A stretch of DNA of 64,000 nucleotides from the NCBI RefSeq assembly GCF_005239225.2, contig NC_133284.1, forward strand, positions 5,795,770 through 5,859,769. The letters run 5' to 3'. A program made the translations under genes and the position numbers. Below the pieces are notes generated by a model. The model was not told the origin of the DNA, ran no database searches, and saw only the letters and a program-made list of their open reading frames with translations. Shown piece by piece: positions 34,690-47,580 of this stretch. Positions within the stretch are counted from its first letter, which is position 1; every line of letters begins with the position of its first letter. The stretch is from Populus alba. Its lineage: Eukaryota > Streptophyta > Magnoliopsida > Malpighiales > Salicaceae.

Positions 34690-36960
34690 AGCTTAACCAA
34701 CAAACCAGGGTAAGTGGCATTGTTTTGCTGATAGGGTGGAAGCTCAGGGAAAGTCTGGTGGTTTATGGCTTTTGTGTGTGTGTGTGTGGGGGGGGGGGGG
34801 TATCCTAACGGTCTTTCGCTATTTTATACATACTTTAATGGATGATGGCAGAGGTTCATCATGGATATGTACTGTTGTTTATATGAATCCAAAAGATTAG
34901 TTGAAGGAGTGTTTTGAGGAGATTGGGTTGTTAGCCAACTCTATAGCTTCCCTCTGGTTAATGATAGGGGATCTCAGTGAAATTATTTTGATTTCAGAGG
35001 AAGTAGGGGGGGGCACCAGCTAATGTGAGGAAATGTCTTCGTTTTGGTAAATGGGTACAAAATTGCGGATTAATTGATCTTGACAGTGTATAGAAGAGTT
35101 TATGAACGTCTGGACAGAGGGTTTGGTAATCATGCTTGGAGATTGAAGTTTTCTGAAGCTTATGTTAAAGTACTGCCTCGAGTTAAGTCAGACCACCACC
35201 CAATTCTTGTAGAGTTGAATAGAACAAACAAGAGGATGCAAATTTCCAGTGGACCTTTTCGGTTTGAAGCAGCGTGGGCCACTTAAGAAAATTTTGCAGA
35301 GTTCTTAAGAGAAAATTGGCAAAATGATCGAGGTTTGACATCTTCACTAAACATGATGACAGTTAAGTGAAAGGGATTGAACATAAGAGTTTCTGGTAAC
35401 ATCTTTGTACGTAAACAAAAGGTGTTAGCTCAACTTGGAGGAATACAAAGAGTCTTGTCTAATGGAGGTAATCAGTATCTGTATAAGCTAGACATAAACT
35501 TACAGAGAGAAGATATAATCCTATTCTTTCCCAGGGGAAGATCTTTTGGTTCCAAAAGTCTAGATGCCAATGGATTGCATTTCAAGATAAAAATTCAGCA
35601 ACATGGGTCCCGACATCTCCCATTTATGCTTCGCAGATGACATGTTATATACTAAAGCTAGTGAAGTACAGATGGAACTTGTGTTGCATTGTTTTAAGTT
35701 GTTCGATCGGTGATTCTTCTGGACAGAAGGTGAGTATTGCAAAGACAAAGATTTATTTCTCCAAGGATGTCTCCTCCATGTTAGAACGAGCCATTAGTCA
35801 TAAAAGTGGTTTTGCTAAAACGGATGACCTTGAAAAATATTTGGGAGTCCCTCTCTTGCATCGAAGAATTAATGAGCATACTTATTCCTCTATTATTGAG
35901 AACATGTAGCGGAAGCTGACAGGTTGGAGGTCTAATAATTTATCACTAGCAAGGAGACTAACCTTGCGTGAGTAAAAACGAGCAACGGTATCGTTGTATC
36001 CTATGCAATCTTCCCTTATCCCGAAATCAGTCTGTTCAGATATTGAGAGAATTTGTATGGATTTCATATGGGATCCCTCAAGCACAGGCTAAAGGCAAAG
36101 ACTCTCCACTATGAAAAACAATCTGTAAAATCTGGCCTCAAGTAGTTGATGGAGTTTTGTGGTCTACAGGCAAAGGGCCAGAAATGCGGTTTTGGATGGA
36201 TTTGGACCGTAATATCAAACTGCAGTGCAAGTGATTTAAGAGGATTCGAGAGATTGTTCTATGGGACTGTACTTTGTGGATTTCTAGTAATCAAATGGAA
36301 GCGGGAATTCTTCGCTCATTTATTACCCGTGCAGATGCAGGTGCTGATGATAATGGCTAGCTACCCTCCTCCATCTAATGACAAATGAGAGTAGAGTGCA
36401 TAGACGTTATGCTGAGGATCCATATATATTGTCAGCGTTGCCAGTTTGAGATGGAATCTGTTCTTCATGTTCTGAGGGACTGTCCACTTCCACAGAATGT
36501 ATGGAATGTTATTATTAAACCAAGTGACAGAGAAGCTTTGTCCTCTACAGGTTTTATCCCATGGCTAATAAGTAATCTCTCATCCACTGCTTCTATTCCA
36601 TGGCTAATTATGTTTGGGGTCGTGCCTTGGTTCTTATGGAAATGGAGAAGTAGAGGAGTTTTTGGAGGAGATGCCAGTTTACATTCCACTCCGTTAAATG
36701 CCATCAAAAACCCTGCTGCTCGCATCCATTTTAGCAATGAGTCTGTCTTAAATGTAGTGGTCGCGAAGCAAGCTGCACTTACTGGTTGGAACCCCCCAAG
36801 GTGCTGCTGGAACGGGAGGACTTCTTCGAGACAACTATGGAACTCATTTATCTTTTCTCAATTTAGAAAAAACTTATTTTCTGGGATCATGTATCCTTTT
36901 CAATCTAGGAAAACGTACCGTTATGTTTGTATAATCTGCATATGTTGATATGAATGGAAT
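34690..36960 (+). mobile_element. LINE (L1-type) relic with the central reverse transcriptase missing
   Basis: Fragments appear in the order expected for a plant LINE second reading frame, but in several frames. The endonuclease comes first: an AQGKSGGLWL-like string near 34740, WLMIGDLSEI near 34960, and ERLDRGFGNHAWRLKF with SDHHPILVEL at 35100-35215. A linker follows, with WFQKSRCQWIAFQDKNSA in a shifted frame near 35550-35600. The text then jumps directly to the FADD catalytic box (CFADDM, about 35627-35645), and continues with KYLGVPLLHRRI near 35840. A zinc-binding segment (CQRCQFEMESVLHVLRDCP) lies at about 36430-36485, and the start of an RNase H-like region near 36780. Roughly 200-250 residues of fingers and palm are lost between the linker and FADD. 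Many stops and shifts show that it is dead. Confidence 0.85.
34775..34801. repeat. (TG)n and poly-G tract inside the LINE relic
   Basis: A run of TG repeats is followed directly by about thirteen G residues. This is a simple-sequence expansion within old LINE DNA. Confidence 0.85.
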
Positions 36961-37836
36961 GAAGAATGCTGTCTCTTTTTTTCTTTTTCTTTTTCAATTT
37001 TAGCATTCTCACAATGAGTGATAATAATGGAGACGGAGATTTGGAAATCCTTCAGTTTTGGTGTTTGTTCTTGTGGGATTGATTTTCATGGCAGCACAGT
37101 TAAAGCAGAATTTGGCGTTGTTGTAAACCCATGCATGTACCCCTGATAAGTGCATCGCTGCTTGCAAAAAAATTCTCAAGGAAAAGTTTATTAGCGCTGC
37201 CAGCCACAAAGGGAAAGGGCGTATTTGTTTTGGCTGAAAATTGAGAGTGCTTTAGCTTTTAGGAATTGACGTTGCAAGGGCAATGAAAAAAATAACAATC
37301 TCAAAGTTTACTACTCTTTTTTTCTTATAATAATTGTCAGTGTTATCCTATACTTCTACTTATGAAATATTCGTGAGGGCTCTTCCTTCCTCTCTTGCAT
37401 CCATTTACTTGTAGAATCTTCATTTGGATAATGAAAAATGATTGGATGGTTATCATCTAAAATTATATATTTCTCCATGTTTTAAAATCAAAATGAATAT
37501 CATAATTAATTTTATAATTATCTATTAATATTTTGGTTAAAATATCAAAAACTCTTCACCAATTATTTTATTATTATTATATTTAAAGGGTTAGGATTTA
37601 GTTGTAAGCTTTAGTATTCAAGTAGTACAAAAACTACATTTATAGAGTATACCTTTAGATATTAAAGAACATAAATAAATATAAAAAGGCGATAATCTGA
37701 ATTTTGCCTAGAAAAACAATCAGAATAATAAAAATACAATTTATCTTAGATAGATACAATAAGGATTGACACGTCTTTTTTTTTTTATACAACTAGTCTC
37801 TTTACCCAAACTCTACAAACCATAGATTTCTAAGTA

Positions 37837-38872
37837 ACCTTAATCAGTGATGGAGCCACGATGGGTTTTCTAAGGGGGCAATTGCCCCCTTTAATTATAT
37901 ATATATTATATATATATATATATATCTATTTTATATTATTATTTTATATATATCTATTAGAATTTAATATAATAACTTATACAAGTTTTTATGTTTTTTT
38001 ATTAATTTTATTAATTGATCCAAGCTTTTCTTTTTAAAAAAAAAATTATTGTTTCTCCCTCTATAAAATTTCTCTTCAAAGTTCCTAAACTATTAATTTG
38101 AGTTATGTCCGTTAATCTTTTATACTTTTATGATTGATGGTTGGGGGTGTGTGATTTTATGTGAGTTTCCTTTCTGTTTTTCTATTTATTTCATTTGTGG
38201 TCGGTTGGATCTAATTTTAGTTTTATTTAACGTTGCTTAATATGTTTCTTCGCTGGATTAGTTATTAAAAAATGTTAGAGCTTATGTCGGGGGTGGCCGT
38301 GGATAAAAAAATTTATGATAATTTATGATTTGTTAAATTAATATGTATATGGATAATATTATATAAGATGCATATGATTGAAATGAGTTTTGTAAATTAA
38401 TATGTATTTTGTTATGAATTTCACATGAAAAATGATGGTGATCAACTTACTAGTAGATTAAAAATATAAAGTATGTGAACAACTCAAAAAAATTAAAGAC
38501 ACAAGTAACAGAAATTGTTGCTAATAACATTTCACTAGTCCCTGGAAGATTTAGAAATAGATGAATGAAAAGTTTAATCAATATATATTGAAGAGAGGAC
38601 ATATCTTTAATAAAATTAAGAATAAAATTCATTATAAAGCAATTTTAAATATAAAAACCCTCGAAAAAAGAATAATTTATAATGTAATTTGTTTTTATTT
38701 TAAAAATATTCTTAAATTAATTTTACTTAACACGAGTTAGTATTCTGGGATGTATTTCAAATTGATTTCTCTATATATAAAATTCATGTCTATATAATAT
38801 ATAATAGTATCAATATTTGTTAATAATTTGCCCCCTCATTTAAATTTTTTTGGCTCCGCCACTGACCTTAAT
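37837..38872. mobile_element. non-autonomous hAT element with 8-bp target duplication
   Basis: The element spans 37845-38864 (1020 bp). It begins CAGTGATGGAGCCA and ends with the reverse complement of CAGTGGCGGAGCCA, two differences in 14 bases. It is flanked by ACCTTAAT on both sides (37837-37844 and 38865-38872), a perfect 8-bp duplication, as in the hAT superfamily. Subterminal GGGGGCAATTGCCCCC-type text sits near the left end and GCCCCCTC near the right end, possible transposase-binding sites. The inside is AT-rich with no transposase. This family differs from the hAT element at 4638-5503 in both termini and interior. Confidence 0.92.
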
Positions 38873-40341
38873 ATTAGATAACAATTCCTAAATTTAATGA
38901 TAATTTAATAGTTATACCTAAAACTTCTTTTTTTCAATAATATTATCATTTTTAAGAGGTATTTTAGAGCGCGATTTTCGATACCGATATCATCTCGTGA
39001 CACATGGAGAATGAAAAATAATTGGATGAATACATATGCTTGGTACGCAATTAGGACACACTTTAAAGTTGTTTTGTTCGCTTCCTCCAATCCAACGTAG
39101 ATCATATCGATTATGTTACGAGGGTATTGTCCCATATGGAATCATCACGGTGGTTGCAATGTCTAAGCCACTTGGGATTAAACGTGAGGTGCTTATAGAC
39201 GTTTTTTTGTTTTGTTTGTGTGTGTAACATACATGTCTATCTTTAATGCTATATATAATTTGGTTCATGAGGCCGTCTAATTCATTTCAGGAGACAAGTA
39301 AAAGAGAGATAAAAAAAAGGTGAGTGTAGTTTCTTCCACCGCCCCCTTTTCAACGTGCCAACAAAAATCTGAGGTTGTCCTCATAGAGCCTTTACATTTT
39401 CCACACACATGACATGGGGAGGGAAAAGATGTTAAACGATCCATACCCTAGAACTAATTTCCTTATCCTAAATTCAAGGCTTCTGTAACTAGGAGGTAGG
39501 AAAGACAACGAGGCTTGATAGACTGTCACTATTTAATTAAAATTTATGTTGTTCTGCACGTGATCTTAAGGCCCTCGCCTAGCTAGGATACACGGAGACC
39601 GAAAATAGTCAAATAGGGTTCAGCACCGGTAATGAAGACGATGAATTTTAACAAGCTAACCAAAAAAATAAAAGGGAGGCCGGGGGGGTCGCTACTTTAT
39701 TTCTTCTTGTGAATTGGTTGAGGAGGAAGTTGAGATATGCAAATCACCGCAAACTTCAGTAGACCAGCGTAAAAGCAAGAAACTTGACTAACAAAAGACC
39801 AGCCACCATAGTATCAAGTTTGAGATCTGCTATGACTTGTGTCATCAATTAGCAAGAAGTTTTTCTAAGGAGGCGATGGACAAATGGTCAAGGTTTGGTT
39901 GGTTTTCTTGGTTCTCAAAGGTATTTGATTGATGGCACCGTTCTGATTCACAAAGATAAAGCTTTGTTCAAAGGGATTTTAGAGCTGGTTCATGAGTTAT
40001 GAAAGAAACATCTTGAAACCTACTAAAGTTGAGATAAAAGCTTTGAAGTTAAGTGAATTTGGTGATATGTCGATAGCTAACTTTTGAAGGCTTGTCCTAT
40101 ATGTTCCCAATATGGGCAGCAGATATGGTAAAAACACCGCATGCACCAAAACTTTAATCATGGCCTACCCCATTATCATCAATCATCATCTGCTTGCTCT
40201 TCTACCTGCGGAAGTCTATCTTACAGCTGCGATGTGATTGACATATGCACTCGCTTTCAAGCTTCAAAATCACGTCCGGAGGCAATTTCAGGAAGGTAAA
40301 ATAATTCCCCTCACGAAGCGTGGGCAGGTAATTGAAAGACA

Positions 40342-40343
<2 letters not shown>

Positions 40344-40406
<63 letters not shown>

Positions 40407-40427
40407 CACAAACACACACACACACAT
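40344..40427. repeat. compound microsatellite (AT)n(AG)n(AC)n
   Basis: About eighteen AT units pass directly into twelve AG units and then AC units broken by one extra A. Such compound arrays are usually polymorphic in length. The frames across it on both strands are by-products. Confidence 0.95.
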
Positions 40428-41639
40428 TCCCCTCTCTTAATGATGGGTAATTCTCCATTCCTTAATTACATGGGAGCTTTTTGCATGAATATCTTAAGAT
40501 GATATGGTATTGGTTGTGGTTAAATGATACCTCCCTCCCACAAGAAGAATGGCATTCCATATAATTAGGGTAATATAAACTTCTGTGTCAAAATACATTC
40601 CTTAGTACGTACTAGCTATTTTTTATGCATTATTAGATTTTCATATATATAGGTAATTTAAAATTAAGAGATTTAATTCAGTTAACTTTTTTTAAATTAC
40701 CATTTACTTTTAATGTAAATTCAGTTTTTAGAATGCAAAATAAAATCTTTTGTGAGGCCAAAGCAATTACACCTTATTATTAGGGATAATCATGGGTGCC
40801 CGCCAATTGTTTCTTGATATTTATATACTAACAATTATTAATCAGGTAAAAAATCCAGATATTTATAAAATATCTATTTGGTTTCAGGTATATAATGAGT
40901 ATTTATTATCTACTATTATTTATTAATCAATAAAAAATAAAATAGTTAATATATATGCTCGCGCTTAAGCGCTCGTGTGTGTTTTATGTTAATAATAAGA
41001 TATGTATACATATCATATTGTATTAAAAAAATCTAAATATTATACAAATATATATTTCAAATTAAGTTCGGGTGGAATTTAGGCTAAGTTTAACAATATT
41101 TATACTCTATTTATTATCTATTAAGTAAAAAAAAATACTTGTTTATTCAGGTCAGGCGACAACAATACCCACCGCATCTGGATTAAATTTCCATCTATCC
41201 TTGATTAATATTTCCGCACTCCTTACTTAGCTGCATCACATGAACACGCGTTGATAATGTCAACAAAGTGATTGCATTTGTAATGACATTATTGAATGGA
41301 GTTTTATTGTTAATTATGGAATGTCAATATCATTGGGCCACAATGGACTCTAGCATGGTTTTGAAAAGGAACGATCCTAGTTTTTCGAATGGTTTTTTCA
41401 AAATTATTTTTCAATCAATCAGATAATTAAGTTAAATTGTTTGTTTGTTCTTCTTTTCTTTAGAAAATGATTTTATAAAACATTTCTATTGAGAATATAG
41501 ATCATAAATCATCAACTTAAAAACAAAACTCTTATTTCCAGACCTCCTGTATGAACTTCTAAGCAGCAGACGAGTCTCCGAGCTCGTTAAATCGGAGAGG
41601 AACAGTCTCTAATCCCACGCATACACACTGCATAAGCAA

Positions 41640-41867
41640 TCATGCTGGCTTGTCAGGAAGATGGAACTTTCTGCAGAGCCCATGTTTCATGATTGGCTCC
41701 AAAAGCTGAAGAATTGAAGGGCCCACTGCAGTTGCTTGATCAAGAGAATTGAACTGTATGCAACTCCTGGATTCAACAAGTACCCACTCATCACCTCCAA
41801 TAGAAACTCGGCCATGACAAAACCATCTCTCATGTCCAGAAGAGAACATGTGAACTGTTGTCTTCAC
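41640..41867 (-). other. coding-looking fragment of unknown family
   Basis: The minus-strand frame reads with balanced composition (HERWFCHGRVSIGGDEWVLV followed by a Leu-rich helix-like part) and ends at a stop at 41640. An in-frame stop lies a few codons upstream of the first open codon, and the nearby AG sites lack a good pyrimidine tract. It may be the last exon of a lost gene or a captured gene fragment. I do not recognise it. Confidence 0.25.
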
Positions 41868-43377
41868 TCTTTATTTCTCCTACCAGAAGAGAAAAAACTC
41901 GGTGCTTTCACACATGCACACAGCTAGCCCACTAGTGGACTTGACTAGCAGAAGATTAATTTCTCTTATTCGAGGCACAATTGACGCTCTGATTGTCATA
42001 AGTCCAACCCTAACATTGTGTCCTCGACAAGAATGCAGAACATGACGACAATAACATGGTGAAATTGCCAATCCGAGTGAAATCATACTTTGACATTCTT
42101 TTTCTTATAAGATATTTCAGATCAGCAGCTTGTATATACTGAAGTAGATCATAGTATTCTGAAAAAGGCTTTTATTTTGCGATGAGTGATCATCTATCAA
42201 TATTAATGAACAAAAAAACTCAAATTGAAAAACACACAGAAAGCATACTGCTTCGCTTCCATCCCCTTTGACGTTCTTCTGGCATGTTTTTTTTTTTTTT
42301 TTTCCAGTTCATTGCCTTTTCATTTCATGTGACTTCGTTGAAATACGTTTTGTATTGCTATAAATCGCTGTGTGGTGTACAGAAAGCGTAGCTGCTATGA
42401 GAAAGACACGCTTCCTTTACGTACTCTCTTGAAAGCTAACTAGTTTTTCTTTTTTTTCTTTTTTTCTAAGATAAAATGTTAATTTTATAGGAAAAACTTG
42501 ACCCTTTGCGCTCATTGCTAGCTACTGTGGTCACTCTAAGAACTTGAGTCATCCTCATTATAACATCTGTTTTATTTTATTTTTGAAAGATTTTTCACCA
42601 AAACTAAATCAATCTTCTCAGTGAGTAAAAAAATAAGTCACGCGTATCGAAATTAAGGGATTTACAAGGATTTACTCCTTGTCACTTAACTTTGGGTTTA
42701 AACTCTCATGTGTTTAGTATTATTTTTAGTAATCAAAAGTTTTTTTTTTTTTTTTAAATGTGTCGAACTATTTTTTTTAGATTTTTATTTTAATTTTTAT
42801 ATTAACATTTCAAAAGCATAAAAAATAATAATTTAATATATTTTTTTAATGTTAAACACACCTAAATACAATTCTAAACACAAAAACATAAAAAAAACTT
42901 CTAGTGGCTTAATTAAATCTTAACCAGCAACAAGAAGCAGATACTTAGTGCCTGCCATGTGCGTTGTGTAAAACCAGTGAAATGTAGTCGTATTGAAGTT
43001 GACAAGCATAACAACAACCTTATATAGATATGTATATATTAAGATATGTTAATTGATTAGGAAAATAGTGATAACTTTCGGATCATATAACATCTTTCAT
43101 CCTTAAGAACATAATATTTTAGCTGATGAACATTAAATTTACCGACTAATAAAAGATATGGCTCGGTCAAATGACAGAGAAAGGCGGTTGCCTTAATCAT
43201 TCAGTAGTAACTTTAAGCCGAAACTTTTTGACAAAAAAAATTCGATAAGGTTGGAAATTTCAATCTTTGAAGATGGAGACAAATTTATTGACAGATGAGA
43301 TTGAAAGGACAAGAAAGTATATGCCCTTTTGAGGTCGCCTTCTTCAATCAAAGAGGCTCCTAGTTTCCTCTGTTCCC

Positions 43378-44286
43378 ATGGAACCTAAGGGCCCAAATCA
43401 TCATCAACTACAGGTGCCCTCTTTCTTGAATCCTCCACAAAAAGCAAGCATGTCAGAGAACAACATCAACAACCATAACAAGCAGCCTGCTGAGGTCAAA
43501 GATTTCCAAATTATGATTGAAAACAGAGATCATAACAAGAAGCAATTAGCACCAAAGAGAAGCTCCAACAAGGACAGGCACAAGAAAGTGGATGGTAGAG
43601 GAAGGAGGATAAGGATGCCAGCTCTTTGTGCGGCGAGGATTTTTCAACTGACAAGAGAACTGGGGAATAAATCTGATGGAGAAACAATTCAGTGGTTGTT
43701 GCAACAAGCAGAGCCATCGATTATTGCTGCGACTGGTACTGGGACTTTTCCTGCTTCAGCTCTTGCAGTTGCAGGGGCCTCTGTTTCAGAACAGGGGAAC
43801 TCTGTTTCAACAGGATTGCATACAAAAATGGAAGGGTTGGGACCCGCTGTTGTTGGGTCCAGAGATAGGACTAACTGGACCATGATGAATACTAATTTAG
43901 GAAGATCTAATGTGGCAAGTGGGGTCTGGCCCTCTGTTGGCGGGGTTGGGTCAGGGTTTGTTCCAAATTCTGGTCAGTCAACATCGAATTTTGGAAATGA
44001 AAACTCCACTACTTTACCAAAGTATGGGTTCCATGGGGCTGAGTTGCCAAATATTAACATGGGATTAATGAGTTTTTACTCCATGTTTAGTGGCACTAAC
44101 CAGCAATTCCCAGGATTGGAGCTTGGACTTTCACAGGATGGGCAAAGTGGGATGTTCAATCCTCAAGCTTTGAATCCCTTTTGCCAGCAGATGGTGCAGG
44201 GCCGTGGTGTCTTAAATTCGTTGAATCAAGAACAGCAGCAAGAGCAACCTCCTGATAAAGATGATTCCCAAGGATCAAGGCAGTAG
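43378..44286 (+). CDS. TCP20: class I TCP transcription factor, TCP20-like
   Basis: A single-exon frame of 302 residues. The TCP domain, a non-canonical basic helix-loop-helix that binds GCCCR-type sites, occupies about residues 59-118. It has basic region [17 protein letters not shown], then [13 protein letters not shown] and the class I-type [17 protein letters not shown]. The opening [20 protein letters not shown], the VKDFQI segment before the domain, the C-terminal [13 protein letters not shown], and the closing KDDSQGS all match the TCP20 branch rather than TCP9/19. TCP20 proteins act in the nucleus on cell-cycle and ribosomal protein genes and in nitrate signalling. The first ATG lies in a good context (cccATGGaa). 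The C-terminus is Gln-rich. A possible 3' UTR intron follows (about 44441-44559, acag/gtgctt to ttgcag/gttg). Confidence 0.92.
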   Translation: MEPKGPNHHQLQVPSFLNPPQKASMSENNINNHNKQPAEVKDFQIMIENRDHNKKQLAPKRSSNKDRHKKVDGRGRRIRMPALCAARIFQLTRELGNKSDGETIQWLLQQAEPSIIAATGTGTFPASALAVAGASVSEQGNSVSTGLHTKMEGLGPAVVGSRDRTNWTMMNTNLGRSNVASGVWPSVGGVGSGFVPNSGQSTSNFGNENSTTLPKYGFHGAELPNINMGLMSFYSMFSGTNQQFPGLELGLSQDGQSGMFNPQALNPFCQQMVQGRGVLNSLNQEQQQEQPPDKDDSQGSRQ

Positions 44287-47159
44287 AAATATGAGATAGG
44301 GGAGTTTCTAATGGATGAAAATCTATTAGAAATCAGTAGAATTAATGGTAAAGCGTATAGTTCCATATTCTCCTGCCTCTGAGGACAAGAAATGAGAGCA
44401 AGACTTCATCAGCAGACTCATCTAAGTTTTGCTAAAACAGGTGCTTTTCTGTCTTTTTTTCTGTCTTTAGTTCTGTAAGTGAAGATAGCATATTTACTCC
44501 TTTTCTCATTTAGCTGTAACAATAAATAATACCACTACTTCTAATTTGTCATTTGCAGGTTGAAATTTGAAGATTACATTTGAGTTTGTTTCACATAGAG
44601 TATTGGGGGAGTGTTGTGTCAGAAATATTTTTGCCACTGCATGATCAAAAGAAAAATACTTTTGCTACTGTTAGACCTATATGTTTCTGTATTTCCTTGC
44701 CTATCTTTTCAAGTTCTGATATTTCAATGAAAAATACAATTGAATGGTTCATTGCCCTGCTTAACAACAGATACATTTCTTGAGTTTCCGCCAAGAACTC
44801 TGAAGAATCTTGTTAAATCAAGTTCTCTGGTTTCTTTAGCTCACTATTATTTCTTTCCTGTATTGATCACAACTGAAATGGCGAGACCGAGTGGGCAGCA
44901 TGTAGCTGGTTGGGTGGTATGTTTCCATGCTTGAAACTCCTTTGAGCTATCCCTTCAAGTTATTTTATCTTTAGTATTAAGATAGAAATTTTGAGCTTCA
45001 TTGTCCGCAGCATCGCATGGCTACGATTTATATATTTCTATTTTGAGCAAAGGGGTGAGTTTCCAATCTTTAGCATAGATCTTTCATGGCAGTACAGTCT
45101 TAAATGATTTAATATTCAGGTAGAATGCACATTTTCTTGCAAGACACTTTGTCCCTACTGCAAAAATCTGCTTCTAATGCACTCCATGCATGTCTCTTCT
45201 TCTCCAAGGAGAGGAGTTCTCGAAGGTCTTCGCACGGCTTGACAGATGCGTGCTTAAGTGATTGCTATCTAATTAACTTAAATCCTAAGGAACTTAGACT
45301 TGTGGGTATGAAATTGGTGCTATATTCCTCAGCAAGGTGGGCAAGCTCACCTCTCTCTCAGCTTATGTTTGACAATCGACACTAATTTCAACCTAAAATG
45401 TTTTTTGTTTTTTGTTTTTTTTTGGGTGCTAGCACCTAGATTTTAGGCTTTTCCACCTTTCTACCCCCTTATTAGTTTAAGATAAGATACATTTTGGGTC
45501 ACTATATCAAACAACTATTTATATCCCAATTTTAAGATAACGATAAAATCAATTCCTATACTTATTAGTTTTTTTTTTTTTTTATTGGAGTACTTGTGCT
45601 CATTTTTTCTTTTTGATATAAAGGGTCATGCTGCTATTTTTTATATTTTATTTATTTATAGAAAAACCCTGGTTTTATATGAACATTATTTCCACCCTAA
45701 GTTTTTTAACTGTATTTATAATGACTTTTGGTTAACTAGCACATTAACCATGGCCAGTGATGGACACATGGAATTCAATTAGGTTGCCATGTGTCAAATT
45801 TGAATGTGTTCTTTTCTTAATTTTTTTTTAAATATTATTGTGAAAATAAAAAAAATCATATTCAAATATAGGACTTGTGTTTTTTTTAAAGAAAAAAAAT
45901 ATTTGATAGTAAAATAAAAATAAATAAATAAAATTCAAATTCAGGACTTGTGTTTTTAATTTTTAAATATATTTTTTATTTAATAGTAGAACAAATAAAT
46001 TCAAATTCAATCCTTGACATGTGACAAACTTCTCCCATGAATGAAAGTGATGTATTCAATACTAATTATGCGTTTGTGTTACGAGAGGTACAACGCGGTG
46101 CAACCTGTAAAAAACGCGCTTTAATAATTGTTAGTGTAGTATTTAACTGAAGGACGCAATAAGCTAAGAAAATATAGCAGAGGGGGATAATAGACTAAAG
46201 TAAATAGTAGGTAGGGGTATAATAAATTAAATTGATAAAGTAAAAGGACATTTCCATACTTTAACTTCATCTCACCATATGTTTTTCTTTGTCGGATTCT
46301 GATGAAGTTGTGAAAAAAGCTCATATATAAATGGGGATTTTCATGGGCTGCAAGCCCCAATGTGTGGGCTTGAACTTTGATAATAGGCTTTGTATATGGG
46401 TTTGGTTGCTAAGCTTTACTAGTGCTCGATAGTTCACATGAAAAAACAAACTTTTCATTCAATATTAAAATGTAACAAGAGAATCTCCTTGTATTTAAAT
46501 TAATAAGAATATAATAGAACATATATGTTGAGTGAATTATCTTGCTACCTTTTTATTTACCTAGTAATCCAAATATTTATAGATCTTGATCAAATCAACT
46601 AATTTCATAAAGTTTTGTGAAAATTGATTTTGATAGTAACGTTCGATAAAGTTTAAAAATGTGTTTTGACAATTTTAAATATAATTATTTTTACTGTCCA
46701 AAAACCGCATCGGATTCAAACCAATAACTTCTAAGTAAATTAATAAATGTCAAGTGTTAGGAGCAGGAGTGTGGCCATGGAGACATCATTGAATTGCACA
46801 TCAATGAATTCACATGAAGCATTATGAGAGGCTTGAATTCAAGAACTAAAAAGCATGGTTGAACTGGCGGTGCATGCTTCATGGCATTTTCATGATGTAA
46901 ACCGTAGAACCAGTAAGCCGACAAACTTTATTACGTTCCAAAGACTACAGAACCAATCGATGCAAGGGCACATTTCAACACCGTGAGGTGGCCGCTCAGA
47001 TAGGCTAGTGGTCCAATTCAAATGGGTTGCTGGACCACTTCAAGATAACCGGAATCCAGTCCATTTAAGGATGGTGACACGTTAACACCTCACCTGCCGA
47101 ATATTTATATGTTTTTGTTTTTACTCTGCAGGATTCCACTCCAACCGAGAGGTGCTTTC
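44287..47159. other. TCP20 3' UTR and intergenic DNA
   Basis: The first 300-400 bases are probably 3' UTR. The sequence up to about 45390 is less AT-rich but shows no gene that I can support. From 45400 to 46740 it is AT-rich. At 45835-46015 two related pieces ('aaattcaaattcaggacttgtg') repeat in direct order. Confidence 0.45.
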
Positions 47160-47577
47160 CTCGTGATTTTCAAAATAATTTTTTAAAATATATATATTAA
47201 AACAATTTTTTTATATATTTTTTTTATTTTAATATCCAATATATCAAAACTATATATAAAAAAAACACTAAAAACTATTAATTTAATATTTTTTCATATC
47301 AAATATATTTTTTTTAAAACCATCTAAAAACAGTTTTAAACACGTTTCAAACACCCTCTAAGAGCGTGTTTGGCAGTGTGTTAGCGGTTGCTTTTCAAAT
47401 AGCTTTTCGTGCCGAAATACATGTCAATGATGTTTTTTTATTTTTTAAAAATTATTTTTAACATCAACATATCAAAATGATCCAAAAAAGTACAAATCGC
47501 ATTCAATTTTAGTAAAAAAAAAAAAAATCAAAATTTAATGAACAACATAGTACAAAACACAATCCCAAACCGGTGTC
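47160..47577. mobile_element. two abutting MITE-like elements around a shared TAA
   Basis: The second element (47362-47577, 216 bp) is flanked by TAA on both sides (47359-47361 and 47578-47580). It starts GAGCGTGTTTGGCAGTG, a terminus typical of abundant poplar MITEs, and its right end reads backwards as GACACCGGTTTGGGATTG. The preceding AT-rich piece (about 47160-47358) ends CAAACACCCTC, nearly the reverse complement of the second element's start. The two ends thus face each other across TAA. The 3-bp TAA duplication suggests a PIF/Harbinger (Tourist-like) origin. No coding capacity. Confidence 0.65.
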
Positions 47578-47580
47578 TAA

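Larger units (their letters stand above)
38873..43377. other. gene-poor region before the TCP gene
   Basis: A compound microsatellite lies at 40344-40427. At about 41640-41867, minus strand, a 75-codon frame has gene-like composition but no recognised family and no good upstream splice site. At 42765-42900 there is a copy of the AT-rich repeat family. The region from about 43140 to 43377 should contain the TCP promoter and leader; I see no clear TATA box. Confidence 0.45.

Noticed and set aside
40202..40450. Frames across the compound microsatellite on both strands
   Set aside because: Simple AT/AG/AC repeats keep frames open artificially.
43511..43885. Frames overlapping the TCP gene in other phases
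   Set aside because: They are shadows of the TCP20-like coding sequence.
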